A stretch of DNA of 5,339 bases from positions 1 through 5,339 of the forward strand of contig JAOUAE010000094.1 of assembly GCA_029861085.1 (NCBI GenBank), given 5' to 3'. The notes below the pieces were generated by a model, which did not search any database, was not told the origin of the DNA, and saw only the letters and a program-made list of their open reading frames with translations. The translations under genes were made by a program, and so were the position numbers. Below, piece by piece: positions 1-5,057 of this stretch (positions within the stretch are counted from its first letter, which is position 1; the number at the start of each line of letters is the position of its first letter). Source of the DNA: Candidatus Nitrosopumilus sp. GTDB lineage: Archaea; Thermoproteota; Nitrososphaeria; Nitrososphaerales; Nitrosopumilaceae.

Positions 1-400
1 TGATTGCTGCTTGTGCACCTGGACCTGGTACTCTAGAACCCATTCCACCTACAGCACGTACTCTGATGTGAAATCCTGTGAATAATTTGGTTCTTGCAGC
101 ATCAACTACAGCATTTGCGGCTTTCATAGCAGCAAATGGTGATGATTCATACCTATCAGCATTGACATGCACGCCACCAGAACTGATGGCTACAGTTTCT
201 GCACCTGTAAGGTCAGTCATGTGAATAATTGTGTTATTGTAACTACTGTAAATGTGAGCAATTCCCCATTTTTCAGGGCCTTGTTTTTTTGTCTCTGGTT
301 GAGATTTTACTTCCTCAACAGTTTCGGATTTTACTTCCTCAACAGGGGTTTCAGTCTTCTCTACTGGCACTTCAACAACTTCTGTCTCAACTTCTGACAA
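1..400 (-). CDS. rps11: 30S ribosomal protein S11, archaeal type (partial, C-terminus outside window)
   Basis: Small-subunit ribosomal protein that lines the mRNA exit region of the platform. Reading the minus strand gives 133 residues. Residues 45-50 are WGIAHI, followed by [18 protein letters not shown], a glycine/valine stretch ([19 protein letters not shown]) and [18 protein letters not shown], which is the S11 core. The C-terminal tail, probably a few tens of residues, lies off the left edge. Residues 1-44 form an acidic, Glu/Val-rich extension with a repeated VEEVKS unit. No ATG or GTG occurs between the upstream stop (470-472) and the core. The TTG at 398-400 gives MSEVETEVV and lies about 26 nt from a TATA-like box, so I chose it as a probably leaderless start. 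In many archaea S11 follows S13 and S4, but here it appears to open its own transcription unit. Identification is very secure and the start moderately so. Confidence 0.95.
   Translation of the reverse strand, partial: MSEVETEVVEVPVEKTETPVEEVKSETVEEVKSQPETKKQGPEKWGIAHIYSSYNNTIIHMTDLTGAETVAISSGGVHVNADRYESSPFAAMKAANAVVDAARTKLFTGFHIRVRAVGGMGSRVPGPGAQAAI
303..345. repeat. Two 19-bp direct repeats with a 24-bp period, inside the S11 gene
   Basis: The same 19 bases occur at 303-321 and 327-345, in frame with a period of eight codons. They encode consecutive VEEVKSET and VEEVKSQP units in the acidic N-terminal extension of S11. A diverged third unit (VEKTETP) precedes them in the protein. This looks like a local tandem duplication that lengthened the extension. 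Confidence 0.85.
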
Positions 401-421
401 TGAATATTCAGCGCTTAAAGG

Positions 422-430
422 GTTTAAAAT
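422..430 (-). promoter_or_regulatory. TATA-like box for the S11 gene
   Basis: On the minus strand this reads ATTTTAAAC, centred about 26 nt before the TTG at 398-400. That spacing fits transcription starting at or next to the start codon. The position is seen in the sequence; promoter function is inferred. Confidence 0.5.
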
Positions 431-488
431 ACATTGATTTTCTATCCTTGCCTTAATTTGGTCATATGGCTAAAAATTAATGACTATT

Positions 489-495
489 CATATAC
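489..495 (+). promoter_or_regulatory. TATA-like box for the small membrane protein gene at 518
   Basis: CATATAC is centred near 492, about 26 nt before the ATG at 518, consistent with a leaderless transcript. It lies in the 117-bp divergent region shared with the S11 promoter, but the two boxes are separate. Confidence 0.5.
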
Positions 496-517
496 TGCCT
501 TAGTCAGATTGCATTAA

Positions 518-787
518 ATGACATCCCTTCTTTTGCTGGCTATAGGGGTAGGAGTTGCAACAGCTTTGTTAGCTTCAGTAGCATTTCAATTTCTAATCCC
601 GATCAATGATTCGGTTTTATCCCCTTTAGAAAAAAATTGCCAACAAATTGCCGATGAAGGGTACAAAATTCATACAATGTATCCTGATTCAAATCCTGAC
701 GAACTCCCTGAAAGTGATTTCAAACGCTTGGTATATCTGGATAAATTATGGATAAAAGACTGTGTTTCTGTTTTGCCTGCTGATTGA
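518..787 (+). CDS. Small protein with one N-terminal membrane segment, function unknown
   Basis: An 89-residue protein I do not recognise. Residues about 4-28 are strongly hydrophobic (LLLLAIGVGVATALLASVAFQF) and could be an uncleaved membrane anchor or a signal peptide. The remaining 60 residues are polar and slightly acidic, with two cysteines (C41 and C82) that could pair if the domain is extracytoplasmic. The ATG follows a TATA-like box at the leaderless distance, which supports this start. The gene is divergent from S11 and convergent with the thiL gene, whose stop lies 51 bp away, so it is probably transcribed alone. Hydrophobicity and promoter spacing argue for a real gene. No function can be assigned. 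Confidence 0.75.
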   Translation: MTSLLLLAIGVGVATALLASVAFQFLIPINDSVLSPLEKNCQQIADEGYKIHTMYPDSNPDELPESDFKRLVYLDKLWIKDCVSVLPAD

Positions 788-819
788 ATCTTTAGTATTG
801 TAAATAACGTTGAAAGAAA

Positions 820-825
820 TTTTTT
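820..825 (+). terminator. Oligo-T tract after the small membrane protein gene
   Basis: Six consecutive T residues lie 33 nt after the stop codon at 785-787. Archaeal RNA polymerase commonly stops at short T tracts without a hairpin, so this is a plausible terminator in the 51-bp convergent gap. No clear stem-loop is visible. Confidence 0.4.
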
Positions 826-838
826 ACATGGTGAATAG

Positions 839-1789
839 TTATCTAAAATGCTTCCACCCTAAATCTTTTAAACGAACAACGCTGTCTTGTTTTTCCACAA
901 AAACCCCTTTGCCTGAAGTAACATGCCCAATTTCTATAATTGGAGTTTTGCACATCTTTGCATTTTTTTTAATTATGTTTCTGTGTCTAGGGGATGTCGT
1001 GAATATGAATTCATATTCTTCCCCGCCATGAAAAATTAAATCGTTCAAATTTAATTTTTGAGATTTTGCAAAATCTTCTAGATCTTTCATAGCTGGTATG
1101 TTGTTAATGACAAATTTATTTTTACTTTGTTTTGACATTTCGTTTAACGTGGTCGATAATCCATCACTGGAATCCATTGATGACGAAAAATATTTTTTAT
1201 TTTTTAAGCCAAAATCTAGTTTAGGTTTTGGGTTAATCACTGATTTTATGGATTTTTTGGTAAAACTTTCTTTTCCTTTTTTCTTTCCGAGAAGCATATT
1301 CAATCCTGCAGCTGTATATCCAAATGGACCTGTTACAAATAATATGTCTCCGTTTTTAGATCCTTTTCTAGTAACTATTTTATCCGTTGTTCCAAAAATA
1401 CATACATTAAACACGATTTCTTTGCCTTGATTGGTATCGCCACCAAGAATTGAAATGTCATAATCATTACATGCTTTTCTAAAACCTGACGCAATTTCAT
1501 TAATTTTTGAGCGTGAAATTGTTTTTGGTAGATTAATGGAGATTATTCCATATTTGGGTTTGACACCTTTTGCAGCAAAATCACTTACACATGCTACAAT
1601 GCTTTTTCTTGCAGCATCAGATAATCTCATTTTAGGTGGAATATCTGTACTTTCTACCAACGTGTCTGTTTTTGCTACAATTTTGTTTTTACCTAAATTA
1701 AAAATTTCCACATCTTCAGAAATAAATTTTTTTTTACCTAGCCTAGTTTGAAAAATTTCAATTATTGAAGATTCATCTAACTTTGTCAT
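839..1789 (-). CDS. thiL: Thiamine-monophosphate kinase (AIR synthase-related fold)
   Basis: ThiL uses ATP and Mg2+ to convert thiamine monophosphate to thiamine diphosphate, the last step of the pathway, in the cytoplasm. The 316 residues match the usual length of about 300-330. Family motifs appear in order: SEDVEIF (24-30, matching the GDDAA metal-binding loop), KTDTLVES (40-47, TTDMLVE-like), a VSDFAAKGVKP stretch (68-78), LGGDTNQG (115-122), SMDSSDGLS (204-212) and GGEEYEFIFT (255-264). The first acidic residue of the GDDAA-type loop is Glu25 rather than Asp. The ATG lies inside the end of the mutase gene, with a 17-nt overlap and no clear Shine-Dalgarno sequence, so translation is probably coupled and both come from one transcript. 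Some archaeal relatives are annotated only as AIR synthase-related, but the full motif set favours ThiL. Confidence 0.88.
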   Translation of the reverse strand: MTKLDESSIIEIFQTRLGKKKFISEDVEIFNLGKNKIVAKTDTLVESTDIPPKMRLSDAARKSIVACVSDFAAKGVKPKYGIISINLPKTISRSKINEIASGFRKACNDYDISILGGDTNQGKEIVFNVCIFGTTDKIVTRKGSKNGDILFVTGPFGYTAAGLNMLLGKKKGKESFTKKSIKSVINPKPKLDFGLKNKKYFSSSMDSSDGLSTTLNEMSKQSKNKFVINNIPAMKDLEDFAKSQKLNLNDLIFHGGEEYEFIFTTSPRHRNIIKKNAKMCKTPIIEIGHVTSGKGVFVEKQDSVVRLKDLGWKHFR

Positions 1790-3071
1790 AGCTTTGGGTC
1801 ACTAATTCTAGTGTATCCTTGACAATTTTCTTGCATTTTTCTTCATTATTTGATTCTGCTGAAACTCTGATGATATCTTCTGTGTTTGACTTTCTGATTA
1901 ACACCCAGCTGTCATCATCAATGATTCCTTTAATTCCATCTAGTGTAATTGTTTCAGAATAGTCTTTTGAAAATTTAGATTTTACTTCCTCGATAACTTG
2001 ATCGTGGAAAGCTGCATCAATTGGAGTTTTATCTCTTATCTGACTATATCTTTCCATGTAATTTAAAATCTCATCAAATTTTGAAGTTCCTAACATGGAT
2101 GCAATTAGACCACTTGTAAGAATTCCTTCTCTGCAATAGTTAAACTCTGGTAAAATGAAACCCCCACTACTTCCCTCTCCACCTGCTTGTGCATTATTCT
2201 TTAACATAAGATCAATCACATTTGCTTCTCCTACTTTAGATCTTTGAACCGTTCCTCCTTTTTCTTTGATGAATTTTTCAACTGAAACACTTGTATCTAT
2301 ACTTAGAACAAATTCTTTGTATCCTAATTCTAAAGATTTTGCTACACCCAACCCAAGCGTAACATCAGGTGTTTGTTTTTTCCCGTTTCTAACTACAACC
2401 AATCGATCTCCATCTAAATCAAATGCAAATCCTATGTCTTTTTTATTAGACGCTACGACCAATTCTGACAGATTATCCGATGTGGGATCAGGCCCCCTGG
2501 TGCATCCTTCTAACTTTTCATTTATTGTTGTAACATTACATCCTATTTTTTCTAATAATTCTGGAGCAAAGCCCCTGGCTGCACCTCCTCCAATATCTAC
2601 TATGATTTCTGGCTGATTTTGGACATTGCCTATAATTTTTTGTGCATCTTCAATATATGATGATGATATTTTGCTTTCAATACCCATGTTTGATTTTAAA
2701 ACTTCTTGATGCTCTATAATTTGAGGAAGTTCTTGCTCATTGATTCCTCTTCCTTCTATGATGAATTTTATTCCATTCCATTCTATTGGATTATGTGATG
2801 AAGAGATTACTATTCCTGCACCATATTTTCTTGCTTCTCTAAAAACTACGGGAGTTGGCACTGTTTCTAAATTAAAAACATCTATTCCATTTTTCATCAA
2901 GGCTGCAGTAGCGGCATCTTTTACCATTGGACCTGAAGGTCTGGTATCTTTACCTATTACACATTTTTTAGATTTAATTAATGATGAAAAATTATTACAA
3001 AATTCCAATACGTCTTTTAGATTGAGATCATCTCCAAATATCCCTCTAATTCCTGAAATAGTCTTTTTCAA
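1773..3071 (-). CDS. glmM: Phosphohexomutase, probably archaeal phosphoglucosamine mutase
   Basis: A 432-residue alpha-D-phosphohexomutase, probably interconverting glucosamine 6-phosphate and glucosamine 1-phosphate for UDP-GlcNAc synthesis. All four family sites are visible: the phosphoserine loop SSSHNP (90-95, catalytic Ser92), the Mg2+ loop DLDGDR (218-223), the sugar-binding loop GGEGSSGG (297-304) and the C-terminal phosphate-binding loop RKSNTEDIIR (393-402). The N-terminus SGIRGIFGDD and GKDTRPSG (40-47) are also typical. The GEG-x-GG sugar loop resembles archaeal GlmM and phosphomannomutase members, so glucose or mannose phosphates are possible substrates. The start codon is TTG (3069-3071): an in-frame stop lies only 9 nt upstream (3081-3083), no ATG is available, and an A/T box sits 25 nt before it. 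It overlaps thiL downstream and is divergent from tRNA-Thr. Family is certain; substrate is inferred. Confidence 0.9.
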   Translation of the reverse strand: MKKTISGIRGIFGDDLNLKDVLEFCNNFSSLIKSKKCVIGKDTRPSGPMVKDAATAALMKNGIDVFNLETVPTPVVFREARKYGAGIVISSSHNPIEWNGIKFIIEGRGINEQELPQIIEHQEVLKSNMGIESKISSSYIEDAQKIIGNVQNQPEIIVDIGGGAARGFAPELLEKIGCNVTTINEKLEGCTRGPDPTSDNLSELVVASNKKDIGFAFDLDGDRLVVVRNGKKQTPDVTLGLGVAKSLELGYKEFVLSIDTSVSVEKFIKEKGGTVQRSKVGEANVIDLMLKNNAQAGGEGSSGGFILPEFNYCREGILTSGLIASMLGTSKFDEILNYMERYSQIRDKTPIDAAFHDQVIEEVKSKFSKDYSETITLDGIKGIIDDDSWVLIRKSNTEDIIRVSAESNNEEKCKKIVKDTLELVTQSYDKVR

Positions 3072-3090
3072 TAATCCAACTCAGAAAGGC

Positions 3091-3100
3091 TTTTTATTAA
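3091..3100. promoter_or_regulatory. Candidate shared TATA-like box between glmM and tRNA-Thr
   Basis: The A/T run TTTTTATTAA (plus strand), or TTAATAAAAA (minus strand), is centred at about 3096. That is 25 nt from the glmM TTG (3071) and 28 nt from the first base of tRNA-Thr (3124). No other A/T-rich element lies at promoter distance for either gene, so one box may bind TBP in both orientations. Geometry is seen; function is inferred. Confidence 0.45.
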
Positions 3101-3123
3101 CTCTGACGTTTTTATCCAAACGT

Positions 3124-3197
3124 GCCTTGGTAGCTCAGCCTGGTAGAGCGAACGCCTCGTAAGCGTTAGGTCGCGGGCTCGTATCCCGTTCAAGGCT
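3124..3197 (+). tRNA. tRNA-Thr, anticodon CGT, with a non-standard T-loop
   Basis: The 74 nt fold into a full cloverleaf. The acceptor is GCCTTGG (3124-3130) with TCAAGGC (3190-3196), closing on a G7-U66 wobble. The D stem is GCTC/GAGC with a loop containing GG. The anticodon stem AACGC/GCGTT holds loop CTCGTAA with CGT at 3158-3160, which reads ACG (Thr). The variable loop is AGGTC and the T stem is GCGGG/CCCGT. The discriminator base is T (3197), CCA is not encoded, and there is no intron. The T-loop is CTCGTAT instead of the near-universal TTCRANY, so positions 54 and 58 both differ. Everything else is regular, so I call it a tRNA, though a degenerate copy or a sequence error is possible. 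Confidence 0.9.
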
Positions 3198-3205
3198 CTG
3201 TTAAA

Positions 3206-3210
3206 TTTTT
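3206..3210 (+). terminator. T tract after tRNA-Thr
   Basis: Five T residues, within an A/T-only stretch, begin 9 nt after the tRNA 3' end. This is a typical archaeal intrinsic stop for a tRNA transcript, without a hairpin. Confidence 0.45.
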
Positions 3211-3228
3211 AAAATTATTTAGATGATA

Positions 3229-3396
3229 TTATTGAGAAGTTGTTTCATCGAAGGTTTCAATGTCTGTCTCTAGCTCTTTTCCTAAACCTTCCCACCATTG
3301 CTTTGTTTGATCTGTCAAATGTTTTCTGATAATTTGTTTGGAATTGTCCCTTATAGATCTGTCGGTTGATTAACCCTTGATCAATTCATAATGCAT
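3229..3396 (-). pseudogene. Short coding-like frame broken by an in-frame TAA
   Basis: On the minus strand an ATG (3394-3396) opens MHYELIKG, then TAA (3370-3372). The same frame continues for 46 codons: STDRSIRDNSKQIIRKHL, TDQTKQWWEGLGKELE and TDIETFDETTSQ, ending at TAA (3229-3231). The second part reads like a real charged helical protein with a WWEGLGKELE segment. It has no ATG or GTG, and its only TTG (3316-3318) would leave 29 residues. A single C-to-T change turning CAA into TAA would explain the break, giving an original protein of about 55 residues. The ATG lies 11 nt after the stop of the upstream small membrane protein gene, so co-transcription is possible. Alternatives are a genuine 29-residue protein from TTG, a non-ATG start, or a sequencing error. 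I do not recognise a family. Confidence 0.4.
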
Positions 3397-3407
3397 TCTG
3401 ATTTTTT

Positions 3408-3602
3408 TTATTTTTCTTGCTTTTCTTCTTCTTGTTTTCTTTTCATCTTTCTATAAATAATTATCATAAGTGTACCGCCAGCACAACCCCAAAATAATTC
3501 GGATGTTCCGTTTTTTATTCCATATGATTCAAACATGCCAACAAAACTCAATGTCATTATTGCTAAAAGACCTAATCCTATAATTTCAAGTATTTTTACC
3601 AT
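3408..3602 (-). CDS. Small protein with two membrane segments and a charged tail, function unknown
   Basis: A 64-residue protein from the ATG at 3600-3602. Residues about 3-23 (KILEIIGLGLLAIMTLSFVG) and 36-50 (LFWGCAGGTLMIIIY) are hydrophobic, separated by a short polar loop. The last 14 residues (RKMKRKQEEEKQEK) are highly charged and probably cytoplasmic. A TTG at 3630-3632 would add ten residues but lies only about 7 nt from the nearest TATA box and would sit upstream of the expected transcript start, so I rejected it. AAGGAG occurs 11 nt before the chosen ATG (3614-3619), near the predicted transcript start, so its role is unclear. The layout matches the divergent neighbour at 3665, and the two may be distant relatives. 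No family is recognised. Confidence 0.65.
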   Translation of the reverse strand: MVKILEIIGLGLLAIMTLSFVGMFESYGIKNGTSELFWGCAGGTLMIIIYRKMKRKQEEEKQEK

Positions 3603-3636
3603 GATTTTTCTATGCTCCTTTTGTAAAATCAAAAAG

Positions 3637-3642
3637 ATATAT
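3637..3642. promoter_or_regulatory. Palindromic TATA box between two divergent membrane protein genes
   Basis: ATATAT, within AGATATATGG, is its own reverse complement and centres at 3639.5. It lies 25.5 nt before the GTG at 3665 (plus strand), the leaderless distance. It is also placed to start a minus-strand transcript near 3614, giving a leader of about 12 nt before the ATG at 3602. It is the only clear TATA element in the gap. Confidence 0.5.
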
Positions 3643-3664
3643 GGTTTTGTAAAACAATTCTCTT

Positions 3665-3877
3665 GTGGATAAGTATCTTGTAGTAATATTGATCTTTATG
3701 GTAGTGACTATTCCTATAGCATTGGTTGAACCCTCATCAGGGGAATTCAGAGATCCTCCTCTTATACCGCTATTTTATGCAGCAATAGCTGGAATTGTAA
3801 TTATTTTAGTTTACAGCTCTTACAAAGAAAGAAAAGAACGACAACAAGCTAATGCAAAAAGAAGATCTAGAAAATAG
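3665..3877 (+). CDS. Small protein with two membrane segments and a basic tail, function unknown
   Basis: A 70-residue protein starting with GTG (3665-3667). Residues about 4-22 (YLVVILIFMVVTIPIALVE) and 33-52 (LIPLFYAAIAGIVIILVYSS) are predicted membrane segments, joined by a proline-rich loop (EPSSGEFRDPP). The C-terminal 17 residues (KERKERQQANAKRRSRK) are strongly basic, which by the positive-inside rule suggests a cytoplasmic tail. The GTG is supported by a TATA box centred 25 nt upstream. The second hydrophobic segment and tail resemble the divergent neighbour (LFYAAIAG against LFWGCAGG). The stop is only 3 bp from the stop of the convergent winged-helix gene. I do not recognise a family. 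Confidence 0.7.
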   Translation: MDKYLVVILIFMVVTIPIALVEPSSGEFRDPPLIPLFYAAIAGIVIILVYSSYKERKERQQANAKRRSRK

Positions 3878-3880
3878 ATT

Positions 3881-4162
3881 TTAAAGTTCTAATCCAAACG
3901 ATTCTGCAATACTGGAAAAATTTACATAAGAATCCAAGTATTGTCTACCCTTTGAAGTAATCACAAAAGTATTCTTACCATCAAATTCTATTCTGTTAAT
4001 TAGACCTGCACCTGTCAAATTTTCTAAGAATTTTGATAATCTTGAATGTGATAAGTTTGCCTTTGTTAGAAGAGATGTTGTTTTGATGCCTTCTTGACCT
4101 GATTGCTGAGTAGCATTTAGTACGTCTGCAACAATTTGCATACTGGTTCTATAGGATGCCAT
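3881..4162 (-). CDS. Winged helix-turn-helix DNA-binding protein
   Basis: A 93-residue, probably cytoplasmic protein of the single-domain winged-helix type common in Thaumarchaeota. Helix 1 covers about 5-18 (RTSMQIVADVLNAT), followed by GIKTTSLLTKANLSHSRL (25-42), which fits helices 2 and 3 of an HTH with SHSRLSKFLENL as the recognition helix. GAGLI (51-55) leads to a wing, IEFDGKNTFVITSKGRQYLD (58-77), whose T-x-K/R-G-x-x-[YF]-L ending is typical of archaeal wHTH proteins. No ligand domain is present, so it probably acts as a small transcription factor; targets cannot be read from the sequence. The ATG lies 26 nt from a TATA-like box (4185-4192), indicating a leaderless mRNA. It is divergent from the zinc-motif gene at 4247, with an 84-bp gap that could hold operators. 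Confidence 0.85.
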   Translation of the reverse strand: MASYRTSMQIVADVLNATQQSGQEGIKTTSLLTKANLSHSRLSKFLENLTGAGLINRIEFDGKNTFVITSKGRQYLDSYVNFSSIAESFGLEL

Positions 4163-4184
4163 ATGTACTCAATTTTAAAACTAT

Positions 4185-4192
4185 GATATAAG
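4185..4192 (-). promoter_or_regulatory. TATA-like box for the winged-helix gene
   Basis: On the minus strand this reads CTTATATC, centred about 26 nt before the ATG at 4160-4162, the expected distance for a leaderless archaeal transcript. It is one of the clearest TATA boxes in the window. Confidence 0.6.
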
Positions 4193-4214
4193 GGTATTAC
4201 CATTAATTCAGATC

Positions 4215-4227
4215 AGATAAATAATCT
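4215..4227 (+). promoter_or_regulatory. TATA-like box within a small inverted repeat, for the gene at 4247
   Basis: AGAT-AAATA-ATCT is a 4-bp inverted repeat with a 5-bp A/T core. It centres at 4221, 26 nt before the ATG at 4247, so the core can act as the TATA element of a leaderless transcript. The symmetry could also be a binding site for a small dimeric regulator such as the divergent winged-helix protein, but arms this short arise by chance in AT-rich DNA. Confidence 0.4.
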
Positions 4228-4246
4228 CTGGCCTGATTTTTGTATA

Positions 4247-4831
4247 ATGTCATCACAATCATCCATTCCATGGTTTGATGACTTTGTTGGCGTTGCCTAC
4301 AGATATTATGATCTAAGAATGAATGTTGTTCCATTATTTACTGATAGAAAAGAAGCTTCTTCTATTTGGCATGATACAATTCATCCATGGGTAGATCCAT
4401 CAATCAAAATTCGATTTCTGGAGATCGATGACAAGTACTGGTTTATTCTTGGTTCGGATTCACAGAAACCTAGCACAAATCTATCTTTTTTCAAAGAATT
4501 ACCAAAATCTGAAAATTATGAACGATTTAAGAAAGGTCATGGTGGTGAAGCGTATCTTAGATTAGGTGTATATGCAAAAAAATTACTTGGTGATGTAAAA
4601 AAAGATGCTGTGTGTGTTTGTAGTCATGAAGCTCAAGATCATGATGATGGTGATGGGGATGTGTGTTTATTCAACAAATGTAATTGTAAAAAATTCTCTA
4701 GTTTTCAAGTAAATTTATTGAAAAGAAAAAAAACAATCACTGATATTAAATTTTTAGATGAAAACGATGTAAAAGATGATCCTCTTGTTTGGAATTGCAT
4801 TAATGTAAATAAATTTTCAAAATTTGAATAA
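4247..4831 (+). CDS. Unrecognised protein with a Cys/His zinc-binding motif
   Basis: A 194-residue soluble protein without signal or membrane segments. The N-terminal 120 residues are rich in Trp, Tyr and Phe (IPWFDDFVGVAYRYYDLR; IHPWVD; DDKYWFIL) and match no family I know. Residues 123-150 carry C-x-C-x-H-x4-H-x7-C-x4-C-x-C-x2-F (C123, C125, H127, H132, C140, C145, C147, F150), interrupted by an Asp/Gly-rich turn (DHDDGDGD). This resembles the short Cys/His zinc-binding module CxCGHxxxxH...CxxxxCxCxxF seen in assorted prokaryotic and phage proteins, with Ser in place of the usual Gly at 126. A basic segment (LLKRKKTITD) follows. The ATG is supported by a TATA-like box 26 nt upstream. The gene is divergent from the winged-helix gene and convergent with a second cysteine-rich gene 2 bp away. 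Metal binding is likely; function is unknown. Confidence 0.8.
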   Translation: MSSQSSIPWFDDFVGVAYRYYDLRMNVVPLFTDRKEASSIWHDTIHPWVDPSIKIRFLEIDDKYWFILGSDSQKPSTNLSFFKELPKSENYERFKKGHGGEAYLRLGVYAKKLLGDVKKDAVCVCSHEAQDHDDGDGDVCLFNKCNCKKFSSFQVNLLKRKKTITDIKFLDENDVKDDPLVWNCINVNKFSKFE

Positions 4832-4833
4832 AG

Positions 4834-5037
4834 TTAATCTAAATGTTTGTTTACTCTGACATGTTCTCCTGGATAATGCTCATGAAGTTTCTTTGAATAG
4901 CATTTGCCACACAATGAGCCCTCTATTTTCCATTCTTCCATTGAGTTATAATGCAAATCGATTTTTTCACTGCAAATTATACACTTATCTTTTGTTCCCA
5001 AGATGTGTTTGTTCTTTTTAATCGATATAAAAAACAT
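4834..5037 (-). CDS. Small four-cysteine zinc-binding protein, function unknown
   Basis: A 67-residue protein with two CxxC pairs (C19/C22 in KCIICSEKI and C43/C46 in LCGKC), 20 residues apart. This is the spacing of a zinc ribbon or treble-clef knuckle. The tail is rich in His (KKLHEHYPGEHVRVNKHLD), with four histidines that could add metal ligands. Residues 1-18 are basic and hydrophobic. The ATG at 5035-5037 is the only ATG upstream of the first CxxC, and an A/T box lies about 26 nt before it. It ends 2 bp from the stop of the other zinc-motif gene. Similar short CxxC proteins are common in Thaumarchaeota and are usually of unknown function; roles in nucleic-acid or protein binding are plausible but not shown. 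Confidence 0.75.
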   Translation of the reverse strand: MFFISIKKNKHILGTKDKCIICSEKIDLHYNSMEEWKIEGSLCGKCYSKKLHEHYPGEHVRVNKHLD

Positions 5038-5057
5038 TCTGGAATAAACCGTGATTA

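Noticed and set aside
167..456. Two plus-strand open frames (167-397 and 229-456)
   Set aside because: They lie antisense to the S11 gene and its leader, have Cys/Phe/Leu-rich shadow-type composition, and no promoter.
810..1751. Plus-strand open frames at 810-1031, 1098-1430 and 1536-1751
   Set aside because: They are antisense to thiL, whose motifs run through the whole stretch; no promoter or recognisable domain supports them.
2266..3162. Plus-strand open frames at 2266-2616 and 2740-3162
   Set aside because: They are antisense to the mutase gene, and the second also runs into the tRNA; the minus-strand catalytic motifs are unambiguous.
3402..3416. Long T tract on the plus strand as a terminator
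   Set aside because: It encodes the Lys-rich end and stop region of the minus-strand membrane protein; no plus-strand gene ends close upstream, and the tRNA already has a nearer T tract.
3603..3632. Ten-residue longer start (TTG at 3630-3632) for the minus-strand membrane protein
   Set aside because: It lies about 7 nt from the TATA box and would be upstream of the predicted transcript start; the ATG at 3600-3602 fits better.
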